From: Rhizobium sp. BK376
GTDB lineage: Bacteria > Pseudomonadota > Alphaproteobacteria > Rhizobiales > Rhizobiaceae
Direction: 5' to 3'
Assembly: GCF_004341625.1 (NCBI RefSeq)
Contig: NZ_SLZG01000006.1
Coordinates: forward strand, 186,001-250,000
Length of the DNA: 64,000 nt
Part shown: positions 32,464 to 39,798 of the stretch, one piece after another
Layout: each line of letters begins with the position of its first letter
Position numbering within the stretch: position 1 is the stretch's first letter
Notes under the pieces: model-generated
Databases searched by the model: none
Seen by the model: only the letters and a program-made list of their open reading frames with translations
Told to the model about the DNA's origin: nothing
Position numbers and translations under genes: made by a program

Positions 32464-33423
32464 ATGTCTTCGGTCGATGCAAAAAACCTGCAGCATGTCG
32501 GCTTCATCCTGATCCCGGGATTTGCCTTGATGTCTTACGCCTCGGCGACCGAGCCGCTGCGCGCTGCGAACCTTCTCGCCGGTCGGGAGATCTATCGCAT
32601 CTCTAACTTCTCGCCGGAAGGAAAGCATGCACACTCCTCCAGCGGCGTGTTGGTTCCGGCCGAGCCGCTACCCAGCCGGCGATCGGAACTCGGGACTGTC
32701 TTTGTGTGCGCCGGCGGCTCGCCGCGGGAGTGGCAATATCCGGCCCTGCTTTCCTGCCTCCGACAATTGTCCCGCGACGGCGTGCGCATCGGCGGCATCT
32801 CCGGCGGCCCCTACCTGCTGGCGCAGGCCGGCCTGCTGGCGCAGCGTGATTTCACCATTCACTGGGAATATGCACCCGCGCTGCTGGAAGCCTTTCCCGA
32901 TCTTGCTCCACGCCAGGCGCGCTTCGTCATCGACAGCAACCGCATAACCTGCGGCGGCGGCATCGCATCCCTCGACATGATGCACGCCCTGATCGCTGAA
33001 CGGATGGGGCAGGACTTCGCCCGCAGGGTCAGCGACTGGTATCTGCACACCGAGGTCGGCGAGCCCGCCGCGCCGCAACGCGCATCGCTGGCAGAGCGTT
33101 ACGGCGTCCATCATCCGGGGCTTCTCAGCGTCCTTGAGAAAATGGAGGAGACGATCGAGATGCCGCTTGATCGCTCCGCCATGGCGCGCATTGCCGGTGT
33201 CACACCGCGTCATCTGGATCGGCTTTTTGCCACCCATCTCAGCTCAGGTTTCCTTGATCAGTACCGCCAGATCCGATTGCAGCATGCCCGGCGCCTGCTG
33301 GAGCAAAGCCCGCTTTCGATTTCGCAGATCGCGGTCGCGACGGGATTTTCCAATGGGGCGCACTTCTCTCGCGTCTTTCGGCGCGCCTATGGCATGGCAC
33401 CGAGCGACGTGCGTAAGTCCTGA
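32464..33423 (+). CDS. glxA: GlxA-family AraC regulator with DJ-1/PfpI domain
   Basis: A 319-aa regulator. Residues about 10-190 form a class I glutamine amidotransferase-like (DJ-1/PfpI) domain (GFILIPGFALMSYASATEPLRAANLLAG; GGISGGPYLLAQAGLL; ITCGGGIASLDMMHALI), used as a ligand-sensing module. Residues about 215-315 hold two AraC helix-turn-helix motifs (MARIAGVTPRHLDRLFATHLS and ISQIAVATGFSNGAHFSRVFRRAYG). ATG 32464 is chosen with a GAAAGAGA site upstream; a TTG 36 nt earlier is possible. In Sinorhizobium, glxA precedes glxBCD. Relatives such as GbdR control glycine-betaine and methylated-amine catabolism, which fits the downstream cluster. Confidence 0.88.
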   Translation: MSSVDAKNLQHVGFILIPGFALMSYASATEPLRAANLLAGREIYRISNFSPEGKHAHSSSGVLVPAEPLPSRRSELGTVFVCAGGSPREWQYPALLSCLRQLSRDGVRIGGISGGPYLLAQAGLLAQRDFTIHWEYAPALLEAFPDLAPRQARFVIDSNRITCGGGIASLDMMHALIAERMGQDFARRVSDWYLHTEVGEPAAPQRASLAERYGVHHPGLLSVLEKMEETIEMPLDRSAMARIAGVTPRHLDRLFATHLSSGFLDQYRQIRLQHARRLLEQSPLSISQIAVATGFSNGAHFSRVFRRAYGMAPSDVRKS

Positions 33424-33497
33424 CTTTCTTCACGGTTGAGAAAATTTCACCCTGACGATAGGGTGCGCTGCAGAAGACCTGCCGCAAGGGACCGCCA

Positions 33498-34181
33498 ATG
33501 AGCAGCAAGCATGATAAGGCAGCGAACCAGGAACCGCCGCATGGCTCCCGGCCCGCTTTTACGCAAGATCCGCATGCGGTTCGCGAACCCAAGGAAAACA
33601 ATCTCGAAATGGCGATCGGCCACGAGGTGCGTGCCTATCGCAAGAAGCTCGGCATAACAGTGACGGACCTTGCCGCCGCAACCGGGATATCGCTCGGCAT
33701 GCTCTCGAAGATCGAGAACGGTAACATCTCACCGTCGCTCACCACGCTCCAGGCCCTCTCCCGCGCCCTGGGCGTACCGCTGACGGCATTCTTTCGCCGT
33801 TACGAGCAGCCCCGCAATGCCGTTTTCGTCAAGGCGGGCGAAGGCGTCGAGCTTGAACGGCGAGGGACGCGCGCCGGCCATCAGTACAATCTTCTCGGTC
33901 ACATCGACAACAACTCCAGCGGCGTCATCGTCGAGCCCTATCTCATCACCCTGACTGCCGATTCCGATGTCTTCCCGACCTTCCAGCACGAAGGGATGGA
34001 GTTTCTCTATATGCTTGAGGGCGAGGTGGTCTATCGCCACGGCGACCAGCTTTTCCCGATGCAGCCGGGCGACAGCCTGTTCTTCGACGCCGATGCGCCG
34101 CACGGACCGGAGCAATTGGTCAAGCTTCCAAGCAGATACCTGTCGATCATCAGCTATCCACAGCGCGACGGGTCCGGCTGA
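33498..34181 (+). CDS. XRE-family regulator with C-terminal cupin
   Basis: A 227-aa regulator. A disordered, Pro/His-rich N-terminus of about 35 residues leads to an XRE helix-turn-helix at about 40-95 (VRAYRKKLGITVTDLAAATGISLGMLSKIENGNISPSLTTLQALSRALGVPLTAFF). A cupin_2 sensor domain lies at about 155-220 (EGMEFLYMLEGEVVYRHGDQLFPMQPGDSLFFDADAPHG) with potential metal-binding His and Glu. It lies 74 nt after glxA and 90 nt before the glxB start. PuuR-like members respond to polyamines or amines, so it is a likely second, amine-responsive regulator of this cluster. Confidence 0.9.
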   Translation: MSSKHDKAANQEPPHGSRPAFTQDPHAVREPKENNLEMAIGHEVRAYRKKLGITVTDLAAATGISLGMLSKIENGNISPSLTTLQALSRALGVPLTAFFRRYEQPRNAVFVKAGEGVELERRGTRAGHQYNLLGHIDNNSSGVIVEPYLITLTADSDVFPTFQHEGMEFLYMLEGEVVYRHGDQLFPMQPGDSLFFDADAPHGPEQLVKLPSRYLSIISYPQRDGSG

Positions 34182-34271
34182 CTTGCCTTAAAAGAAAAAT
34201 TTATTCTTCCAAGTTGAAATCCAGAATTGGACCTGTTACTCATTTCGCATACGCGAATGGAGGGTCTGATC

Positions 34272-35168
34272 ATGTGCGGAATTGTGGGGCTTTTCCTGAA
34301 GGATAAAAGCCTGGAGCCCGAACTTGGCTCGCTTCTATCGTCGATGCTTGTCACGATGACCGACCGCGGACCGGATAGCGCCGGTATTGCGATCTACGGC
34401 GCAAGCAGCGGTAGCGACACCAAGATCACGATCCAGTCGGCCAAGCCGAAGAAAGACTTCGCCGACCTCGGGGCCGACCTCAGAAAGGCACTGGACGCTC
34501 CCATCTCCATCGAGATCAAGAGCACCCATGCCGTCATCACTCTACCGAGAGACATGCTTGACGAGGGACGCGCCGCGATTGCCGAGCTTCGTCCTGATGT
34601 CCGCATCATGAGCAGTGGCGATGCAATCGAGATTTACAAGGAAACCGGCTTGCCGAAGGACGTGGTCTCGCGCTTTGCGGTCAACTCCATGTCGGGCACA
34701 CATGGCATCGGCCATACGCGCATGGCGACGGAATCGGCCGTGACGACGCTTGGCGCCCACCCGTTCTCGACAGGCTCCGACCAGTGCCTGGTGCACAATG
34801 GCTCGCTCTCCAACCACAATAATCTGCGCCGTGAACTGAAACGCGAGGGCATGACCTTCGAGACGGAAAATGACACCGAAGTTGCTGCCGCCTATCTCAC
34901 CGCCGAGATGGCCAAGGGCAAGAACCTCGGCCAGGCACTGGAAGGCGCGGTCAACGATCTCGACGGCTTCTTCACCTTTGTGGTCGGCACGAAATCCGGC
35001 TTCGGTGTCGTGCGCGACGCGATCGCCTGCAAGCCGGCAGTCATGGCCGAAACCGATCAATATGTCGCCTTCGGCTCGGAATATCGCGCGCTCGTCAACC
35101 TGCCGGGCATCGAGGATGCACGGGTCTGGGAGCCGGAACCGGCGACCGTCTATTTCTGGGAACGCTGA
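34272..35168 (+). CDS. glxB: Class II glutamine amidotransferase (GlxB/MgsA-like)
   Basis: A 298-aa protein starting at ATG 34272, required because the catalytic nucleophile is the cysteine right after Met (MCGIVGLFLKD). GGAGGG lies 7 nt upstream. It has the Ntn-hydrolase glutaminase pattern: HTRMATESAVTTLGAHPFSTG, VHNGSLSNHNNLRRELKREGM, and TENDTEVAAAYL. It corresponds to the glutaminase domain of glutamate synthase and forms a split enzyme with the next two genes. In methylotrophs this set (MgsABC) makes N-methylglutamate from methylamine or gamma-glutamylmethylamide. Context here (dmm, tmm, GmaS-like gene) favours that over ordinary glutamate synthesis. Confidence 0.88.
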   Translation: MCGIVGLFLKDKSLEPELGSLLSSMLVTMTDRGPDSAGIAIYGASSGSDTKITIQSAKPKKDFADLGADLRKALDAPISIEIKSTHAVITLPRDMLDEGRAAIAELRPDVRIMSSGDAIEIYKETGLPKDVVSRFAVNSMSGTHGIGHTRMATESAVTTLGAHPFSTGSDQCLVHNGSLSNHNNLRRELKREGMTFETENDTEVAAAYLTAEMAKGKNLGQALEGAVNDLDGFFTFVVGTKSGFGVVRDAIACKPAVMAETDQYVAFGSEYRALVNLPGIEDARVWEPEPATVYFWER

Positions 35169-35220
35169 AGCCGGACTTCGACTTCAACCTATCGGCTCGA
35201 TTTCATTTCAGGACGATTTC

Positions 35221-35907
35221 ATGCCCACATTCGATCTTGCGGTAACTCCGCTTCGCGACCTCAACCAGACCCTGCATGACGTGGCAACGGGCGACAACGA
35301 CATCAAGTTCGATGTCGTGAACCCTCGCGGGCACCATGCGGTTGCAGCCGGCGTACATGCGCCCGTCAGCATCGATATCCACGGCAGCGTCGGCTATTAC
35401 TGCGGCGGCATGAATGAAGAGGCCAGCATCACCGTACACGGATCGGCCGGCCCCGGTGTCGGAGAGAACATGATGTCCGGCCGGATCACCATCAAGGGCG
35501 ACGCCAGCCAGTATGCCGGCGCCACCGGCTGCGGCGGATTGCTTGTTATCGAGGGCAATGCTTCTTCGCGTTGCGGCATTTCGATGAAGGGCATCGACAT
35601 CATCGTGCGCGGCAATATCGGCCACATGTCTGCCTTCATGGCGCAGGCAGGCAATCTGGTCGTGCTTGGCGATGCCGGCGAGGCGCTCGGCGATTCCCTT
35701 TATGAAGCCCGCATCTTCGTGCGCGGCAAGGTCCAGTCCCTTGGCGCCGATTGCGTGGCCAAGGAAATGCGCCCTGAACATATCAGGCTTCTCGGTAACC
35801 TTCTCGAAAAGGCCGGCATTACCGATGTCAGGCCGGAAGAGTTCAGCCGCTACGGCTCCTCCCGCAAGCTCTACAATTTCCACGTCGACAATGCCGACGC
35901 CTATTGA
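35221..35907 (+). CDS. glxC: Glutamate synthase gamma-domain protein (GlxC/MgsB-like)
   Basis: A 228-aa protein made of the right-handed parallel beta-helix (GXGXG) domain found at the C-terminus of glutamate synthase. The repeated pattern is visible: IDIHGSVGYYCGGMNEEASITVHGSAG, ITIKGDASQYAGATGCGGLLVIEGNASSRCGISMKG, and IIVRGNIGHMSAFMAQAGNLVVLGDAGEALGDSLYEARIFVRG. It has a structural role linking glutaminase and synthase parts. ATG 35221 is chosen; the longer upstream frame only overlaps glxB in another reading frame. It lies between glxB and glxD with 52- and 19-nt gaps. Confidence 0.88.
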   Translation: MPTFDLAVTPLRDLNQTLHDVATGDNDIKFDVVNPRGHHAVAAGVHAPVSIDIHGSVGYYCGGMNEEASITVHGSAGPGVGENMMSGRITIKGDASQYAGATGCGGLLVIEGNASSRCGISMKGIDIIVRGNIGHMSAFMAQAGNLVVLGDAGEALGDSLYEARIFVRGKVQSLGADCVAKEMRPEHIRLLGNLLEKAGITDVRPEEFSRYGSSRKLYNFHVDNADAY

Positions 35908-35926
35908 GCCCAATCGAGGTTTTTAA

Positions 35927-37255
35927 ATGAGCTATCAGAATCCGCCCACCAAGCCTCGCCCCTCGGCAACCTTCGACGAATACACGATGTCGGAAATTCG
36001 CCGCGCAGCAGCGACCGGCATCTATGATATCCGCGGCGCCGGCGCCAAGCGCAAGCTGCCGCATTTCGACGATCTTCTCTTCCTCGGCGCCTCGATTTCC
36101 CGCTATCCGCTGGAAGGCTATCGCGAGAAGTGCGGCACCAATGTCGTGCTCGGCTCACGCCATGCAAAGAAGCCGATCGAGCTGAAAATCCCAATTACGA
36201 TTGCCGGCATGAGCTTCGGTTCGCTCTCGGGGCCCGCCAAGGAGGCTCTCGGCCGCGGCGCGACCATCGCCGGAACCTCGACGACGACAGGTGACGGCGG
36301 CATGACCGAAGAGGAACGCGGCCATTCCGAGATTCTGGTCTATCAATATCTGCCGTCGCGCTACGGCATGAACCCGCGAGATCTGCGCCGCGCCGATGCG
36401 ATCGAAATCGTCGTCGGCCAGGGTGCCAAACCTGGCGGCGGCGGCATGCTGCTCGGGCAGAAGATTTCCGACCGTGTTGCAGAGATGCGCACGTTGCCGA
36501 AGGGCATTGACCAGCGCTCTGCCAGCCGCCATCCTGACTGGACCGGACCGGACGATCTGGAGATCAAGATCCTCGAGCTGCGCGAAATTACCAATTGGGA
36601 AAAGCCGATCTACGTCAAGGTCGGCGGCGCCAGGCCCTATTACGATACCGCTCTTGCCGTGAAAGCCGGCGCTGACGTCGTCGTGCTCGATGGCATGCAG
36701 GGCGGCACGGCCGCCACGCAGGAAGTCTTCATCGAGAATGTCGGCATGCCGACGCTTGCCTGCATCCGCCCTGCGGTCCAGGCGCTGCAGGATCTTGGCA
36801 TGCATCGCAAGGTGCAGCTGATTATCTCCGGCGGCGTCAGGAATGGCGCCGACGTCGCCAAGGCGTTGGCGCTCGGGGCCGACGCGGTATCGATCGGTAC
36901 GGCGGCCCTCATCGCCATCGGCGAAAATGATCCGCGCTGGGCCGCCGACTATGAGGCGCTCCATACGACCGCCACCGCCTATGACGACTGGCATGAGGGC
37001 AAGGATCCGTCAGGCATCACCACGCAGGACCCTGAATTGATGAAGCGCGTCGACCCTGTTGCCGCCGGTCGCCGTCTGGCCAATTATCTCAAGGTCATGG
37101 CGCTGGAGGCACAGACGATCGCCCGTGCCTGCGGCAAGAACCATGTCCACAATCTGGAACCTGAAGATTTGTGCGCACTGACGATCGAAGCGTCGGCCAT
37201 GGCGCAGGTACCGCTCGCGGGAACGAGCTGGATACCAGGCAAGGGAGGCTACTGA
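35927..37255 (+). CDS. glxD: FMN-binding glutamate synthase domain protein (GlxD/MgsC-like)
   Basis: A 442-aa TIM-barrel enzyme matching the central FMN domain of glutamate synthase. Typical pieces are PITIAGMSFGSLSGPAKEALGRGA, TGDGGMTEEERGHSEILVYQYLPSRYG, EIVVGQGAKPGGGGMLLGQKIS, and ADVVVLDGMQGGTAATQEVFIENVGMP. Near the end, RACGKNHVHNLEPEDLCALTIEAS carries cysteines that may hold an iron-sulfur cluster. Ammonia or methylamine released by the glutaminase partner would be added to 2-oxoglutarate or glutamate. The reading frame has GAGG 8 nt before ATG 35927. It is the third subunit gene, followed by a hairpin and then glnT. Confidence 0.9.
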   Translation: MSYQNPPTKPRPSATFDEYTMSEIRRAAATGIYDIRGAGAKRKLPHFDDLLFLGASISRYPLEGYREKCGTNVVLGSRHAKKPIELKIPITIAGMSFGSLSGPAKEALGRGATIAGTSTTTGDGGMTEEERGHSEILVYQYLPSRYGMNPRDLRRADAIEIVVGQGAKPGGGGMLLGQKISDRVAEMRTLPKGIDQRSASRHPDWTGPDDLEIKILELREITNWEKPIYVKVGGARPYYDTALAVKAGADVVVLDGMQGGTAATQEVFIENVGMPTLACIRPAVQALQDLGMHRKVQLIISGGVRNGADVAKALALGADAVSIGTAALIAIGENDPRWAADYEALHTTATAYDDWHEGKDPSGITTQDPELMKRVDPVAAGRRLANYLKVMALEAQTIARACGKNHVHNLEPEDLCALTIEASAMAQVPLAGTSWIPGKGGY

Positions 37256-37263
37256 TTTCTGCC

Positions 37264-37286
37264 GGCCGAGGCAAAAATGCCCGGCC
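37264..37286 (+). other. Intercistronic hairpin between glxD and glnT
   Basis: GGCCGAGGC (37264-37272) pairs with GCCCGGCC (37279-37286) through 8 bp with one bulged A and an AAAAAT loop. It lies 8 nt after the glxD stop. There is no U-run, so it is more likely a processing or partial-attenuation site, which could set the glxBCD to glnT ratio. Confidence 0.5.
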
Positions 37287-37337
37287 GTCTCGCATGCATA
37301 ACCAAAGTGTCTCTGAGAAATCCAAAGGGGAACGAGA

Positions 37338-38645
37338 ATGACACTGGACCTTGCTGCCTTTGCAAAAGACAAGGGCATCAAATATTTCATGATCAGCTAT
37401 ACGGATCTCTTCTCCGGGCAGCGTGCCAAGCTTGTGCCAGCGCAGGCGATCAAGGGCATGCAGGAAGAAGGCGCGGGCTTTGCCGGTTTCGCCACCTGGC
37501 TCGACATGACGCCTGCCCATCCCGATCTTTTTGCGGTGCCGGACGCAGATTCCGTCATCCAACTGCCCTGGAAGAGGGAAGTCGCCTGGGTTGCTGCCGA
37601 TTGCATGATGGAAGGCCAGCTGGTGGCGCAGGCGCCCCGCAATGTCCTGAAGAAATTGGTTGCCCAGGCGCAATCACAGGGCAAGCGCGTCAAGACCGGA
37701 GTCGAGGCGGAATTCTTCTTGATCACCGCCGATGGCTCGAAGATCTCGGATGAATTCGATACCGCTGAAAAGCCCTGCTACGACCAGCAGGCGGTCATGC
37801 GTCGCTACGACGTCATCGCCGAGATCTGCGACTATATGCTGGAGCTCGGCTGGGGCGCCTATCAGAACGACCATGAAGACGCGAACGGCCAGTTCGAGAT
37901 GAACTGGGAATTCGATGACGCGCTGAAGACGGCCGACAAGCATTCCTTCTTCAAGTTCATGGTGAAGTCGATCGCCGAGAAACATGGGCTTCGCGCGACT
38001 TTCATGCCCAAACCCTTCAAGGGCCTGACGGGCAATGGCTGCCATTGCCACGTCTCCGTCTGGGACAATGACGGCAGGACCAACGTCTTTGCCGACAAGG
38101 AAGCCGAATTCGGGCTATCGGCGGAGGGCAAGCACTTCCTAGGCGGCATCATGAAACATGCCTCCTCGCTTGCCGCGATCACCAATCCGACGGTCAATTC
38201 CTACAAACGCATCAACGCGCCGAGAACGACTTCGGGCGCGACCTGGTCGCCGAACACGGTCACGTGGACCGGCAACAACCGCACCCACATGGTGCGCGTG
38301 CCGGGGCCTGGGCGCTTCGAGCTTCGCCTGCCCGACGGAGCGGTCAATCCATACCTACTACAAGCGGTGATCATCGCCGCCGGTCTGGGCGGCATCCGTA
38401 CCAAGGCGGACCCCGGTCCGCATTGCGATATCGACATGTATGCGGAAGGCCATCTGGTCAAGGACGCGCCGCGCCTGCCGCTGAACCTGCTCGATGCCCT
38501 GCGTGCCTATGATGCTGACGAGGGTTTGAAGGAAGCGATCGGAACCGAATTCTCCTCCGCCTACCTCAAGCTCAAGCATCAGGAATGGAACGCCTACTGC
38601 TCGCATTTCACGCAGTGGGAACGCGACGCGACGCTCGATATCTGA
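37338..38645 (+). CDS. glnT: Type III glutamine synthetase-family ligase (GlnT/GmaS-like)
   Basis: A 435-aa ATP-dependent ligase of the GlnT/GmaS group. It shows EAEFFLITADGSK (first metal-binding Glu), the ATP/ammonium segment NGCHCHVSVWDNDG, INAPRTTSGATWSPNTVTWTGNNRTHMVRVPGPGRFELRLPDGAVNPYL, and the C-terminal KLKHQEWNAYCSHFTQWERDATLDI. In Sinorhizobium, glnT follows glxABCD. In methylamine users the homologue GmaS makes gamma-glutamylmethylamide from methylamine and glutamate. With tmm and dmm genes immediately downstream, the methylamide role is the better inference, though sequence alone cannot separate the two. AAGGGGAACGAG precedes the ATG. Confidence 0.88.
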   Translation: MTLDLAAFAKDKGIKYFMISYTDLFSGQRAKLVPAQAIKGMQEEGAGFAGFATWLDMTPAHPDLFAVPDADSVIQLPWKREVAWVAADCMMEGQLVAQAPRNVLKKLVAQAQSQGKRVKTGVEAEFFLITADGSKISDEFDTAEKPCYDQQAVMRRYDVIAEICDYMLELGWGAYQNDHEDANGQFEMNWEFDDALKTADKHSFFKFMVKSIAEKHGLRATFMPKPFKGLTGNGCHCHVSVWDNDGRTNVFADKEAEFGLSAEGKHFLGGIMKHASSLAAITNPTVNSYKRINAPRTTSGATWSPNTVTWTGNNRTHMVRVPGPGRFELRLPDGAVNPYLLQAVIIAAGLGGIRTKADPGPHCDIDMYAEGHLVKDAPRLPLNLLDALRAYDADEGLKEAIGTEFSSAYLKLKHQEWNAYCSHFTQWERDATLDI

Positions 38646-38653
38646 GCCGGGCG

Positions 38654-38671
38654 CCGAGGTTTCGAAATTTA
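38654..38671 (+). promoter_or_regulatory. Conserved 18-nt motif, copy 1 (upstream of purU)
   Basis: CCGAGGTTTCGAAATTTA, with an embedded TTTCGAAA palindrome, lies 73 nt before purU. The same 18 nt with a single change recurs at 39678-39695 upstream of the dmm genes. Both copies follow a GCGCC run. The recurrence before two functionally linked genes suggests a shared operator. Confidence 0.5.
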
Positions 38672-38683
38672 TAGGGGCCATGG

Positions 38684-38706
38684 ACCGGCGGCGACCGCCG
38701 GTTCTT
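38684..38706 (+). terminator. Terminator-like hairpin after glnT
   Basis: An 8-bp perfect stem ACCGGCGG/CCGCCGGT with a CGA loop is followed by TTCTTAA, 39 nt after the glnT stop. The weak T-tract suggests partial termination, so purU may be expressed both by read-through and from its own promoter. Confidence 0.5.
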
Positions 38707-38744
38707 AAGGATGCGATATACGCCGCAGCGGCGAGGAAAACGAC

Positions 38745-39629
38745 ATGAAGAGCTACGTTCTGACGGTATCGTGCAAGTCGACGCGCGGGATTGTTGCGGC
38801 GATATCGAACTATCTGGCCGACCAAGGCTGCAACATCGTCGACAGCTCGCAGTTCGACGATCTCGACACCGGCAAGTTCTTCATGCGCGTCAGCTTCATC
38901 TCTGAGGAAGGGGTCGGCGCCGAGGCGCTGGTCGAGGGCTTCAAGCCGGTCGCCGGGAAATTCGCCATGGATGCCGAGCTGCACGATGCCACCAAGCGCA
39001 TGAAGGTGCTGCTGATGGTGTCGCGCTTCGGTCATTGCCTCAACGACCTGCTCTATCGCTGGAAGATCGGGGCGCTGCCGATCGACATCGTCGGCGTCGT
39101 CTCCAACCATTTCGACTACCAGAAGGTCGTCGTCAACCACGACATCCCCTTCCACCACATCCGCGTCACCAAGGAAAACAAGCCGCAGGCGGAAGCCCAG
39201 CTTCTGGACCTTGCCGAGCAGAGCGGCACCGAGCTGATCGTGCTTGCCCGCTACATGCAGGTCCTGTCGGACGCCATGTGCCGCAAGATGTCCGGCCGCA
39301 TCATCAACATCCATCATTCCTTCCTGCCGAGCTTCAAGGGCGCCAATCCCTACAAGCAGGCCTATGAGCGCGGCGTGAAGCTGATCGGGGCGACGGCGCA
39401 CTATGTCACCGCCGATCTCGACGAAGGCCCGATCATCGAGCAGGACACGGTGCGCGTCACGCATGCGCAGTCGGCCGAGGATTATGTCTCGATGGGCCGC
39501 GACGTCGAAAGCCAGGTGCTGGCCCGCGCCATCCACGCCCATATCCACCACCGCACCTTCATCAACGGCAACCGCACCGTCGTCTTCCCGGCAAGCCCGG
39601 GTAGCTATGCGTCGGAGAGGATGGGGTGA
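38745..39629 (+). CDS. purU: Formyltetrahydrofolate deformylase
   Basis: A 294-aa enzyme hydrolysing 10-formyl-tetrahydrofolate to formate and tetrahydrofolate. An N-terminal ACT domain (residues about 1-80: YVLTVSCKSTRGIVAAISNYLADQGCNIVDSSQF) precedes the formyltransferase fold. Catalytic residues are recognisable: Asn in NHFDYQ-like context, His in INIHHSFLPSFKGANPYKQAYERGVKLIGATAHYV, and Asp in DLDEGPIIEQ. GAGGAAAA lies before ATG 38745. Located between glnT and the dmm genes, it would drain the formyl units that arise when methyl groups removed from amines enter the tetrahydrofolate pool. It is thus a second, pathway-specific purU rather than the purine-linked copy. Confidence 0.92.
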   Translation: MKSYVLTVSCKSTRGIVAAISNYLADQGCNIVDSSQFDDLDTGKFFMRVSFISEEGVGAEALVEGFKPVAGKFAMDAELHDATKRMKVLLMVSRFGHCLNDLLYRWKIGALPIDIVGVVSNHFDYQKVVVNHDIPFHHIRVTKENKPQAEAQLLDLAEQSGTELIVLARYMQVLSDAMCRKMSGRIINIHHSFLPSFKGANPYKQAYERGVKLIGATAHYVTADLDEGPIIEQDTVRVTHAQSAEDYVSMGRDVESQVLARAIHAHIHHRTFINGNRTVVFPASPGSYASERMG

Positions 39630-39677
39630 GCGGCAGCGCAGGGAGATCGGCTGTCATCGCTATGCCTGAAAAGCGCC

Positions 39678-39695
39678 CCGAGGTTTTGAAATTTA
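39678..39695 (+). promoter_or_regulatory. Conserved 18-nt motif, copy 2 (upstream of the dmm genes)
   Basis: CCGAGGTTTTGAAATTTA matches the copy at 38654-38671 in 17 of 18 positions and lies about 103 nt before the GcvT-like start. It is followed directly by the inverted repeat at 39704-39733. Together they make this 169-nt gap a likely control region for the dmm/tmm operon. Confidence 0.5.
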
Positions 39696-39703
39696 GAGCG
39701 AAA

Positions 39704-39733
39704 CAAGCCGATAAAATCGTCTGGATCGGCTTG
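39704..39733. promoter_or_regulatory. Inverted repeat in the dmm leader
   Basis: A perfect 9-bp inverted repeat CAAGCCGAT/ATCGGCTTG with a 12-nt spacer, 66 nt before ATG 39799. It could be an operator for GlxA or the XRE-cupin regulator, or an mRNA hairpin. No U-run follows, so a terminator is unlikely. Confidence 0.5.
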
Positions 39734-39798
39734 CCACAACGGGAAAGACGAATATAGTCAAGAAATAAATATTCCGTACAGGAAAAAGAGGGAACGAA

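Noticed and set aside
34201..34271. Sigma-54 promoter before glxB
   Set aside because: A TTGG sequence is present, but no GC doublet lies at the required -12 spacing; only a weak TTCGC/GCGAA dyad remains.
34870..35220. Upstream extension of the glxC frame
   Set aside because: It overlaps glxB out of frame and encodes Arg/Ser-rich non-homologous sequence; ATG 35221 gives the exact family start.
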